The notes under the pieces were generated by a model, which saw only the letters and a list, made by a program, of their open reading frames with translations, ran no database searches and was not told the DNA's origin. Shown here piece by piece: positions 1 to 8,156 of a stretch of DNA of 32,650 nt. The stretch spans positions 1 to 32,650 of the forward strand of contig JADHVQ010000018.1 in the NCBI GenBank assembly GCA_016783905.1, given 5' to 3'. This DNA is from Bacteroidales bacterium (GTDB taxonomy: Bacteria > Bacteroidota > Bacteroidia > Bacteroidales > FEN-979). The number at the start of each line of letters is the position of its first letter. Positions within the stretch are counted from its first letter, which is position 1. A program made the translations under genes and the position numbers.

Positions 1-1
1 T

Positions 2-1261
2 GATCCCGATGCCTTTGTCCATGAACTTGCTGAAGGCGTGATTGGCGACCAGTACCCCGTGCCGGACCGGATGCTGAAATATCCTGAAGCGATCGTGCAC
101 GATTACCTGGTGCAGGAGATGTGCGACAACCGGCCGCCCAAAGGAAAATACGACCTCTTTGCCACCGAAGGAGGTACCGCTGCCATGTGTTACATTTTCG
201 ATTCACTGATGCAGAATTTCCTGGTCAAACGGGGAGATAAAGTGGCGCTGTTCATCCCGATATTTACTCCCTACATTGAGATCCCTGAACTCGATCGGTT
301 TCGTTTCAAAGTGATCCATATCAATGCCACAGGAAAGACCGTGGATGGAATGCATAACTGGGAATACCCGGATGATGAACTGGATAAACTGAAAGACCCG
401 GAGATCAAAATCGCTTACCTGGTCAACCCGAGCAACCCGCCATCCGTAGCACTGAGTCCCCGCGAACGGAAAAAGATCATCAACATCATCAAAAAAGACA
501 ATCCCAACCTGACGTTTATCACCGATGACGTCTATGGAACCTTTGTCAAGGGATTCCGTTCCCTGATGGCCGAGATCCCGCATAACACGCTGGGCGTTTA
601 CTCTTTTTCAAAATACTTCGGCTGTACCGGGTGGCGCCTTGGAGTCATCGCGCTCCATGAGAAGAATATCTATGACCGGATGATCAAAGAGCTGCCCGAA
701 AGCAAGAAAAAAGCGCTGCATAAACGGTACCAGTCTATACACCTTCATCCGGAAAAACTAAAGTTTATCGACCGGATGGTAGCCGACAGCCGGATGGTGG
801 CACTCAACCACACTTCCGGACTCTCCCTGCCACAGCAAACGCAGATGATGCTCTTTGCCGCTTTTGCACTCTTCGACACGAAAAATGCATACAAGCAACT
901 TGCCACCGAGATCATTCACCACCGGCTTACATTGCTCATTGAAGGGATGGGATTCAAGGTGAAACCCAATCCCGACCGGGCCGGTTATTACGCCGAGCTT
1001 GACATCATGTTGTGGGCCGAAAAGACCTATGGAAAAGAGTTTGCCAAATTCCTGGAAGAGAACTTTGAACCGGTGGATGTCGTTTTCCGGCTGGCAGAAC
1101 TTGAGTCCATCGTCCTGCTGAACGGAGGCGGCTTCGACGCCCCGGAATGGTCGATCCGCGTTTCACTGGCCAATCTTAACGACAACGCATACAGTGCCAT
1201 CGCTAAAGGAATTAAAGAGATCGTGACCGAATACATTGACGACTGGAAACAATCTACATAG
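2..1261 (+). CDS. asdA: aspartate 4-decarboxylase (5'-truncated by window edge)
   Basis: PLP-dependent fold-type I enzyme of the aspartate 4-decarboxylase/aspartate aminotransferase family, which converts L-aspartate to L-alanine and CO2 in the cytoplasm. The frame is open from base 2, so the gene begins outside the window; the GTG at 38 is unlikely to be the start. Visible family features are EGGTAAMCYIFDSL near the N-terminal side, NPSNPPS, the PLP-lysine segment YSFSKYFGCTGWRLG (Lys codon at 611-613) and LPQQTQMMLFAAFALFD. Family members are about 530-550 residues, so roughly the last 420 are present. In other bacteria this enzyme is paired with the AspT aspartate:alanine exchanger; here only a possible relic follows. 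The family assignment is firm. Decarboxylase rather than plain transaminase activity is inferred from the family-specific motifs. Confidence 0.88.
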   Translation, partial: DPDAFVHELAEGVIGDQYPVPDRMLKYPEAIVHDYLVQEMCDNRPPKGKYDLFATEGGTAAMCYIFDSLMQNFLVKRGDKVALFIPIFTPYIEIPELDRFRFKVIHINATGKTVDGMHNWEYPDDELDKLKDPEIKIAYLVNPSNPPSVALSPRERKKIINIIKKDNPNLTFITDDVYGTFVKGFRSLMAEIPHNTLGVYSFSKYFGCTGWRLGVIALHEKNIYDRMIKELPESKKKALHKRYQSIHLHPEKLKFIDRMVADSRMVALNHTSGLSLPQQTQMMLFAAFALFDTKNAYKQLATEIIHHRLTLLIEGMGFKVKPNPDRAGYYAELDIMLWAEKTYGKEFAKFLEENFEPVDVVFRLAELESIVLLNGGGFDAPEWSIRVSLANLNDNAYSAIAKGIKEIVTEYIDDWKQST

Positions 1262-1317
1262 GTATAGAACCAAAGTTTTTCCTTATTTTAGATTTCCAAA
1301 CGTCAACACGATTCTTT

Positions 1318-1511
1318 ATGGAATGGTTACTTCACACGTTCCGCGGGCATCCGGAGCTCGCTGCCGAAATGGGCGTTGGCTCCGATCCGGAAATCACCGG
1401 TTTTGCCTCTTTTGTAGGGCCCTCCTCCCCGCGGGTTTATTACAGTTGGGGGCCCAGCTCAACTACCAGATCATGGTCGCCAAAATGAAGCGACTAACAG
1501 GAGAGGAGTAA
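1318..1511 (+). pseudogene. possible decayed AspT-type antiporter remnant
   Basis: The 313 bp between the decarboxylase and the SLC12-type gene contain no intact gene. A 56-codon frame at 1318-1488 begins MEWLLHTFRGHPELA, which resembles the start of AspT-family aspartate:alanine antiporters. It then loses similarity, and an alternative frame stays open to 1511, as expected after frameshifts and an internal deletion. The position directly downstream of the aspartate decarboxylase is where aspT would be expected. The similarity is short and was recognised by eye only, so this could also be non-coding sequence. Confidence 0.3.
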
Positions 1512-1532
1512 GCCTGCCTGCTAAAATATCCG

Positions 1533-1540
1533 TACCTTTA
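1533..1540 (+). promoter_or_regulatory. possible -7 box for the SLC12-ATPase gene
   Basis: TACCTTTA matches the Bacteroidota -7 consensus TAnnTTTG at all but the last fixed base. It would place transcription start about 30 bp before the ATG at 1575. No TTTG is visible at the -33 position, so this is weak. Confidence 0.25.
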
Positions 1541-1574
1541 TATTTCGGATCGTAACGAAATCTGTCTCTGATTC

Positions 1575-4500
1575 ATGGAAAAAGCCAGAAAATTTGGTGC
1601 GTTCGCAGGTGTCTTCACCCCATCGTTACTGACGATCCTCGGGGTGATCATGTACATGCGCCTGGGTTGGGTTGTGGGGCAGGCCGGACTGATCACAGCC
1701 CTGATGATCATTGTGCTTGCACACGTGATCTCTGTTTCAACGGGTCTCAGCATCTCCTCCATTGCCACCGACAAAAAAATCAAAGCAGGTGGGATCTACT
1801 ACATCCTATCCCGCAGTTTGGGCTTACCTATCGGAGGAGCCATCGGGATTACCCTCTTTATCGGAACCGCCCTGAGCATTTCCCTCTACCTTGTTGGATT
1901 TGCTGAGAGCTTCCTTGCCATAGACGCCATCCGGAACTTTACCGGCCTGGAACAAAATGTCATGGGATTCCGGATCGTTGGTACGGTTGCCATTGTAATC
2001 CTGGTGATCATCGCTTTCATCAGTACCTCGGTAGCCATCAAAACCCAGTTCTACATCATGGGTGCGATCGGGTTGTCGCTGGTCTCTATCTTCATCGGCT
2101 TTTTTGTAAATGATGAATTTTCGTCCAGCGCCATCACTCTCTCTTACCTCAAAGACGGGATCTCTCCCGAGATCGTTTTCGCTATCTTCTTCCCGGCCGT
2201 AACCGGATTCACTGCCGGGGTGGCCATGTCGGGGGACCTGAAGGACCCCAAAAAGACCATTCCGCGTGGGACACTCGCAGCTATCGGTTGCGGTTTTATC
2301 ATCTACGTCGCGCTGGCGGTTGGCTTAGCCCTGTTTGTCGACCGGGAGTTGTTACTGACTGACTACAACTTCCTGATGAAGGTGGCCTGGTTCTCACCTC
2401 TGGTGATCGCCGGCATCTGGGGAGCTACTCTATCTTCAGCGCTGGGGGGCATCCTGGGCGGCCCCCGGATCCTGCAAGCGATCTCCTCCGACCAGATCAC
2501 ACCGAAGATCTTTGCCCGGGGATATGGGGCTTCCAATGAACCACGAAACGCCCTGCTGCTCATCTTTCTCATCGCTGAAGCCGGCATCCTGATAGGAGAG
2601 CTGGATGTGATAGCCGGAATTGTGACCATGTTTTACCTGGCCTCATACGGTTTTATCAACATCGCCTTCTTCCTGGAGAACTGGGCCAGTACCGATTTCC
2701 GTCCCTCCTTCCGGGTGAATCGTTACATCGGCTTGATCGGCTTCATCGCCGCTTTCGGCGTGATGTTCAAGCTGGATATGCTCTCGATGTTTGCTGCCTT
2801 CATCATCATGGGTCTGCTTTACTTCTTCCTGAAACGGAAACAACTCAAATCAGATTATGGGGATGTATGGCAAAGCGTCTATTCATCGCTGGTAAGATCA
2901 GCTTTACACCGAATGAGCAAAAGCACATTAGAACAACGGAACTGGCAGCCTAACATCGTACTTTTCAGCGGCGGCACTGAGAAACGGCCTCACCTTATTG
3001 AATTCGGGAAATGCCTGGTAGGACGACACGGTGTTCTTTCCAATTTCGACCTGATTGAAAAGAAAGATGCGAAGGTACTATTTCCCAAATCCCAGGAGAA
3101 TATCACTGCGGAGAAGGCGGAGACCGGGGTTTTCACCCGAAGGAAAACGGTCAGGGACCTTTACGACGGAATCGAAACTATTTCCAGTGTTTACGGTTTC
3201 TCCGGTTTTGAGCCTAATACCGTGGTGATGGGGTGGGCACGGGAGACGCAACAACCAGAACGGTTCGCCGGGATGCTGATATCTCTTTACGAACTTGACC
3301 TCAATGTGCTGCTTCTGGATTACGACAAACGGACCGGTTTCGGGAAATACAAAACGATTGATATCTGGTGGAAGGATATCAGCAACCAGGGGAACCTGGC
3401 ACTGTCTCTGTGCAAACTGCTGCTGCTTTCAGATCACTGGCAAGAGGCCCGGATCCGTTTGATGATTGTCAATTCCCTGACCGAGCACCAGGATCATATC
3501 ATTACTGAAGCGGAAGAGCTGCTCGATTCCCTGCGGATCAACGCCTCGGTGAAAGTAATCGATAATCACATCGAACAACAACCGTTTTACGAAATCGTGC
3601 TGGCAGAATCCCGTAATACCGACCTGGTCATCACCGGCATCCCGGAGATAGAGAAGGGGAAAGAGGCCGAATACATTGAGACTACCAACCACCTCCTTCA
3701 CCAGATTGGTACTGTTCTCCTAATCAAGGCTTCATCCACATTCAAAAAACTAAACCTGAAAGTGGATACACAACAATACAAATACATCACCGAGACATCT
3801 AACGTTCAACCACTCAAAACGATGAATATCCCGTTACCAGTTGATTCGCTACCGGAAAAGATTCCGGATGAGCTGAAAGAGGCATATGCGTCATGTTCAC
3901 AACTAATTCAACATTTTCACAAAGAATACATTCTTCAAGCATTCAAATTCAATAGTAATAAGGTTCTTGCCCTGGAGAAAAATATCTTCGGATCATTTCA
4001 GATCATTGAATCTGAACAGTTCCTGAACGCTCCCCGCGAAAAGCAAAGCAGACAACTCTCTTTACTGAAAACGAACCAGTTGATCTTAACGGAGAAAATT
4101 GTCCAGGAGCTACAGAAGGCAATCAATACAAACCAGCGGGAAAGGCTGAACAAGGGATTGAATTTCCTTCTTGACGGGATCAGTCAGGTAGTGCAGGATG
4201 CGCCGGTCAGGATCACCAGTAAACTTTATGCAAACCATCTCGAAGCCAATAAAGATGATACCATCTCCGCCAGGGTATATAAGCGGCTGACACGCTGGTT
4301 CAGGTCTGACAGGAAAGTAGCACAGGGAGTTCCATATGCGGTACGGTTCCAACGTCTCCTCAGGGAATACCTGCCCGAAGCATTCTACAAAAAACTGGAG
4401 GATGCTCTCAGCCAGCTCTGGCAGGTGAATGTAAGCACCATCGAAGAGTTTCACCGGTATCTGAACACCTGGCAGAGATATCTTCTTCTCTTTGAGCAAC

Positions 4501-6773
4501 GTGACATTACTCCGGAACTGCTGGCCACTGCAAAAAAGGAGATCTCAGAATCCATTGTCAGGCTGAAGAAGCTCACTGACGATGCGGAAGAGATCCTTTC
4601 CTCGCGCCTGCTTGAAGGTGTTACAGAGCTATTCACCGGCATCAGTAAACTCATCGATTCGGGACCAGTCAACCTGAACCTCAGGCATAAGGATGACGTC
4701 TACATCAAACGTATCCAAAAAATATTTGCACTCTTTCCTGATCGATGGTCTTCAAACAGGATCCTCCTGTATAACGGAATCATCCTTTCGATCCGACTCA
4801 AATTATTTACCGGCAGGCTCCGGAAGATCATTGAACGTACCCTTGCTGAGATCAGACAGTTGACCGAAGACCGGATCATCCGGCAGACAGCGATCCTGAA
4901 TACCCGTTTAGGTGAATACCTGGAAGAGCTTCAAAAAGATCCCTCCGGAGAATTTAACCTGAACGAACATGAACTGGAATGGGATGACAGGACCAATTAT
5001 CAGTTGAGTCTGGACCGGATCATCGATAAATCGTTCATCGGGATAAAAACGCTGATCAACAAACTGCCTGAACAAACCGAGCTGATCTATCCGGGAGCGG
5101 TGAAGCAACCCGTTGATCTGCTCAGGGGAGAGCCTGGATCCCTCTCCGTTTCAGTCTATCAACTTGTTGATTATCACGTGCAAAGTCAGCTTTTTGAGTC
5201 GCTGCAATGGTCCCGTGAAACACTTCCGGTTGTGATCTTCACTGCCGCATCCAGGATCAGGAATTCCCTTCGTCTGGTCAGTATCGGGAACATCAATCCG
5301 GAGGCGAAAAGCAGTCTGGAAATGGTGCTGCGGGAAGATGATGTCGCGGGCATGTCGCCGGGATGGGAAGGATTCGTTACGTTTGTTTCGGAACAGCGTT
5401 TTATCGTGGAAGATGAGATGAAAAGCATCCGGGAAGCATTGAACCATCTGCAGCGGGAACTGGAATACAAGATGAACCAGACGGCTGACGAACTGACGGT
5501 GGCAGGTCTTCTTAAAACGCCTGACGTTTACAAACAGTATACCAGGAAACGGGAAACCCATAAGAAGATGTCGTTGCTCAGGAGCTCGATGCAATCGGTA
5601 AAACAGAAGTTGAACAGATTCAGTGCCGGCATCTGGTACAAGCAAAGCGACGCCTTCCTGCTGGCGAAAAAGATCAGCCGGGGGGAAGGGAAACAGCGGT
5701 CGGTTGTTGATTCCCTGCTGACATTATACGAAGGGGTAACCCCTAAAGAAGAGGCCTTAAACCGGTTGCCATTTTATTACCGCCAGCTTTTCCTGCAGAA
5801 GTACAACTTCAAATCGGAATTCTGGGTGAACCGGCAAAAAGAGATCGACCTGATGCAGAAAGCCATTGCACGGTATAAAAACGGATTCTCCGGCGGTATT
5901 CTGATCCGTGGAGAACGCAATGCAGGTAAGACCTTCTTCATTAACTACATCGCTGTCAACCTCTATCCCTCGCATCCGGTATATGCGCTCAATTCTCCCT
6001 CCGCCGGCTCCGCTGATCCGGAGGTGTTCATGAACATCCTGCGTGAAAGTACCGGTGTGGAAGGAACAGCTGATTCCATTTTCGCCACGCTGAAAGATGG
6101 TTCTCTCATTGTCATCGATGATCTTGAACTCTGGTGGGAGAAATCAGAAAGAGGAACGGCTGTGGTGGAGCTGATCGGTGAACTGATCCGCAAATACGGG
6201 CACAAATGCCTATTCATCCTGACGGTCTCCCACAACAGCTTCCAGATCATAAACCAGATCACAGGGATTGAATCCTGTTTCCTGTCGGTGGTAGACCTCC
6301 AGCCCTTTAATGCCCTCGCCATCCGGAAAGTGCTGATGTTCCGCCATCATACCAGCGGTATGGATATCCGCCGGTCAGACAAGCACAACTCCCGGCTTTC
6401 CCGAACGGCCCAGGCAAAACTCTTTGCCCGCTATTTCACCTATACAAAAGGCAATATTGGCGCTGCATTGCTTGCATGGATCGCAAACATCACCGATGTC
6501 CGGGAGAACACCCTGTTCATCCGGCAGCCACAACTCCCCGATCATACGATGCTGCAGAGACTCCCTCCCGGATTGAAGATCTACCTGTTGCAGTTCGTCC
6601 TGCATAAAAGGCTGGACCTCCCAAAATTGCAAAGGGTGACCAGGGATGCTCCTGAAGTGGTTGAAAAACAGATCCAGTTCATGAAACGTACCGGATTGAT
6701 CAACGAGCGGGCAGGTCAGGTTTTTGAACTGAACCGGTACCTGTATGTGCTCATGAAAGATATCGTTCAATAA
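1575..6773 (+). CDS. SLC12-type cation-chloride cotransporter fused to a P-loop ATPase
   Basis: A 1732-residue protein with at least three parts. Residues 1 to about 420 are a membrane domain with the SLC12/APC signature (FTPSLLTILGVIMYMRLGW, GGIYYILSRSLG, FAES). Residues about 420-735 match the cytosolic C-terminal domain of SLC12 transporters, including NTVVMGW and IDIWWKD at 595-601. Residues about 735-1395 are polar, predicted helical and not recognised. Residues about 1396-1732 form an AAA/STAND-like ATPase: Walker A GERNAGKT at 1446-1453, a Walker B-like segment LIVIDDLE near 1511-1518, and a probable winged-helix end. Bacterial SLC12 homologues are usually much shorter and lack an ATPase. 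The likely role is ion or amino-acid symport controlled by the cytosolic modules; substrate and direction cannot be told. The downstream MscS gene suggests osmotic control. There is no internal stop across 5.2 kb, so the fusion appears real in this sequence. Confidence 0.85.
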   Translation: MEKARKFGAFAGVFTPSLLTILGVIMYMRLGWVVGQAGLITALMIIVLAHVISVSTGLSISSIATDKKIKAGGIYYILSRSLGLPIGGAIGITLFIGTALSISLYLVGFAESFLAIDAIRNFTGLEQNVMGFRIVGTVAIVILVIIAFISTSVAIKTQFYIMGAIGLSLVSIFIGFFVNDEFSSSAITLSYLKDGISPEIVFAIFFPAVTGFTAGVAMSGDLKDPKKTIPRGTLAAIGCGFIIYVALAVGLALFVDRELLLTDYNFLMKVAWFSPLVIAGIWGATLSSALGGILGGPRILQAISSDQITPKIFARGYGASNEPRNALLLIFLIAEAGILIGELDVIAGIVTMFYLASYGFINIAFFLENWASTDFRPSFRVNRYIGLIGFIAAFGVMFKLDMLSMFAAFIIMGLLYFFLKRKQLKSDYGDVWQSVYSSLVRSALHRMSKSTLEQRNWQPNIVLFSGGTEKRPHLIEFGKCLVGRHGVLSNFDLIEKKDAKVLFPKSQENITAEKAETGVFTRRKTVRDLYDGIETISSVYGFSGFEPNTVVMGWARETQQPERFAGMLISLYELDLNVLLLDYDKRTGFGKYKTIDIWWKDISNQGNLALSLCKLLLLSDHWQEARIRLMIVNSLTEHQDHIITEAEELLDSLRINASVKVIDNHIEQQPFYEIVLAESRNTDLVITGIPEIEKGKEAEYIETTNHLLHQIGTVLLIKASSTFKKLNLKVDTQQYKYITETSNVQPLKTMNIPLPVDSLPEKIPDELKEAYASCSQLIQHFHKEYILQAFKFNSNKVLALEKNIFGSFQIIESEQFLNAPREKQSRQLSLLKTNQLILTEKIVQELQKAINTNQRERLNKGLNFLLDGISQVVQDAPVRITSKLYANHLEANKDDTISARVYKRLTRWFRSDRKVAQGVPYAVRFQRLLREYLPEAFYKKLEDALSQLWQVNVSTIEEFHRYLNTWQRYLLLFEQRDITPELLATAKKEISESIVRLKKLTDDAEEILSSRLLEGVTELFTGISKLIDSGPVNLNLRHKDDVYIKRIQKIFALFPDRWSSNRILLYNGIILSIRLKLFTGRLRKIIERTLAEIRQLTEDRIIRQTAILNTRLGEYLEELQKDPSGEFNLNEHELEWDDRTNYQLSLDRIIDKSFIGIKTLINKLPEQTELIYPGAVKQPVDLLRGEPGSLSVSVYQLVDYHVQSQLFESLQWSRETLPVVIFTAASRIRNSLRLVSIGNINPEAKSSLEMVLREDDVAGMSPGWEGFVTFVSEQRFIVEDEMKSIREALNHLQRELEYKMNQTADELTVAGLLKTPDVYKQYTRKRETHKKMSLLRSSMQSVKQKLNRFSAGIWYKQSDAFLLAKKISRGEGKQRSVVDSLLTLYEGVTPKEEALNRLPFYYRQLFLQKYNFKSEFWVNRQKEIDLMQKAIARYKNGFSGGILIRGERNAGKTFFINYIAVNLYPSHPVYALNSPSAGSADPEVFMNILRESTGVEGTADSIFATLKDGSLIVIDDLELWWEKSERGTAVVELIGELIRKYGHKCLFILTVSHNSFQIINQITGIESCFLSVVDLQPFNALAIRKVLMFRHHTSGMDIRRSDKHNSRLSRTAQAKLFARYFTYTKGNIGAALLAWIANITDVRENTLFIRQPQLPDHTMLQRLPPGLKIYLLQFVLHKRLDLPKLQRVTRDAPEVVEKQIQFMKRTGLINERAGQVFELNRYLYVLMKDIVQ

Positions 6774-6797
6774 TGTAATTCAATAAAAGAACCTGCC

Positions 6798-7541
6798 ATG
6801 GAAATACCCGGACCAGACCCTGCCCATCTTTTCATCCGTTTTATCGGATGGGGTGCGGCCATCTTTCTGCTGCTCCGCCTGCTGAGGTTCCTGCTTCCCC
6901 TGTTGCTTAGCAGGAAAAAATCCGGGAAGATCCTCTTCCGAATGTTCCCGGTAGCGGAACTGGCCGTCTGGCTGATCTTTTTGTCCTGGTTCATCTTCCT
7001 CTTTTCAGAGGCAGATGAGATCTATGTATACATCGTGCTCGCTATCCTGCTGATGATGCTCTTCTGGATCTCCCGTTACTGGGTCAAAGACCTCATCGCC
7101 GGAGTGATTTTTCGTAGCTCTGCCCGCCTGAAACCAGGTGACATCCTCCATTTTGAGGATCTGAAAGGAACCATCCGAAAATTTGGTAACTATTCGGTCG
7201 AACTGGAGACACAGGACAACCAGGTGATCTTTATCCCTTACAGCAAATTAATCGATGCCGTCAATGTCAAAAGTGAGCCCACCGGACAGAGCCAGGGATA
7301 TACCTTTACCCTGGTGTGTGACCATATAGAAGATCAGTCGGAGCTGATGCAGCAGATCAAAGCCACTGTCCTGACATCCCCCTGGGTGTCGGTAAACCGG
7401 ATGCCGGTTATCAACCTGGAAAGCCAGGCCGATGATACTTATCATTTCGAGATCACGGTCTTCCCGATCGATAAATCCTTTGCCGGGAAAATAGAAAAAC
7501 TGGTGAAGGAGAAATTTGCGGGGAAGAACATCGATAAATGA
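6798..7541 (+). CDS. MscS-family mechanosensitive ion channel
   Basis: A 247-residue small-conductance mechanosensitive channel of the inner membrane, which opens under membrane tension to release solutes. Three hydrophobic segments lie at about residues 8-35, 50-70 and 74-95. The pore-lining end (WVKDLIAGVIF) runs into the MscS beta domain, with KPGDILHFEDLKGTIRKFG and VIFIPYSKLID followed by a C-terminal alpha/beta part. The length is close to minimal MscS proteins. The ATG at 6798 lies 24 bp after the SLC12-ATPase stop with no terminator between, so the two are probably co-transcribed. That pairing couples a solute importer or exporter with an emergency release valve. The family call is secure; conductance and regulation are not visible. 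Confidence 0.85.
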   Translation: MEIPGPDPAHLFIRFIGWGAAIFLLLRLLRFLLPLLLSRKKSGKILFRMFPVAELAVWLIFLSWFIFLFSEADEIYVYIVLAILLMMLFWISRYWVKDLIAGVIFRSSARLKPGDILHFEDLKGTIRKFGNYSVELETQDNQVIFIPYSKLIDAVNVKSEPTGQSQGYTFTLVCDHIEDQSELMQQIKATVLTSPWVSVNRMPVINLESQADDTYHFEITVFPIDKSFAGKIEKLVKEKFAGKNIDK

Positions 7542-7644
7542 CCGAAAGAGGAAGGGAGGTTACACCATTCTTAATACAATGAGCTGATTAAATTGAATCG
7601 ATAAGATTGTTGGGGGCACATGGTAAAAAGACAACAACACAGCC

Positions 7645-7800
7645 CCCCCCTGGTGGGCTACCCACACCCCCGCAGCGGTAGCGCCAGCTTTGGAACCTTC
7701 AAGGATATAACTTCCCAGCAGCGTATGGAACATACCACATCTTGTGGGGGTCAATGGTGATGGAGTTGGCTTCCGAAACTGCCTGAAAAGCATTATACAC
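7645..7800 (-). pseudogene. collapsed PLP-dependent (group II) amino-acid decarboxylase remnant
   Basis: On the minus strand one frame reads [17 protein letters not shown], the PLP-lysine region of group II decarboxylases (glutamate/tyrosine decarboxylase type), and then hits a stop at 7701-7699. A second frame picks up at once with [20 protein letters not shown], a more C-terminal block of the same family. The intervening residues are missing. The change of frame occurs at GCTGCTGGGAAG (7711-7722), which can be read as both AAG and LLG. This suggests a deletion between short matching sequences. A run of eight C (plus strand, near 7643-7650) interrupts the remainder. No functional enzyme can be made. 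Confidence 0.65.
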
Positions 7801-8005
7801 CTCCCGATGTCGGCCAGCCAGTGGACAGCTCAGCTGAAAGTAACGCCGTAGGAATCAGAAAGATAATCGCGGCAACAACCATGTAGAAGACCTGTTGCCA
7901 GCCGGTTTCGGCCAGCATCGGCAGGTTCCTGATGCTCATGATGAACGCAAGGGTGATCATGATGAGCTTGAAAAGATTCAGGTGCGTTGATTTCTGGTTT
8001 ATAAT
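7793..8005 (-). pseudogene. N-terminal fragment of an APC-family amino-acid antiporter
   Basis: The frame encodes the first two membrane segments of an APC permease of the glutamate:GABA antiporter type: FKLIMITLAFIMSIRNLP, then [14 protein letters not shown], a well-conserved early block. It ends abruptly at a stop right after GGV and is joined to decarboxylase sequence. About 400 residues of a normal permease are absent. The frame is open upstream to an ATG at 8062, but that stretch is not permease-like and no good start codon precedes the conserved part. With the decarboxylase fragment this is the relic of a decarboxylase-antiporter pair of the kind used in acid resistance. Confidence 0.6.
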
Positions 8006-8028
8006 GTTTGTGTTTGTGATGTAAGAGG

Positions 8029-8127
8029 TTAGCCTACAACCATTGAGAGCACATAGAGGCAATAGAATATCACAAGAATAATGACCGGGAGAACGGCAAG
8101 CCAGTTTCCTTTTGTTTCCTTATCCAT
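8029..8127 (-). CDS. 32-residue single-span membrane peptide (candidate micro-protein)
   Basis: An ATG at 8127 opens a 32-codon frame: a charged start MDKETKGNWL, a hydrophobic stretch long enough to span the membrane once (VLPVIILVIFYCLYVLSMVV), and a TAA. A perfect Bacteroidota -7 box (TATATTTG) sits 22 bp upstream. It lies between flxA and the permease/decarboxylase relics. It could be a genuine small membrane protein, or the surviving end of a transporter that belonged to the decayed locus. Nothing in it indicates a function. Confidence 0.35.
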   Translation of the reverse strand: MDKETKGNWLAVLPVIILVIFYCLYVLSMVVG

Positions 8128-8148
8128 GGCAAGAAAATATCTCTAGTG

Positions 8149-8156
8149 CAAATATA
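8149..8156 (-). promoter_or_regulatory. candidate -7 box after flxA
   Basis: TATATTTG on the minus strand is a full match to TAnnTTTG. It begins directly after the flxA stop and precedes the micro-ORF. No TTTG is seen at -33, so it may be fortuitous. Confidence 0.35.

Noticed and set aside
38-1261. GTG at 38 as the true start of the aspartate decarboxylase
   Set aside because: The frame is open upstream to base 2 with family-like sequence, and the enzyme would be over 100 residues short.
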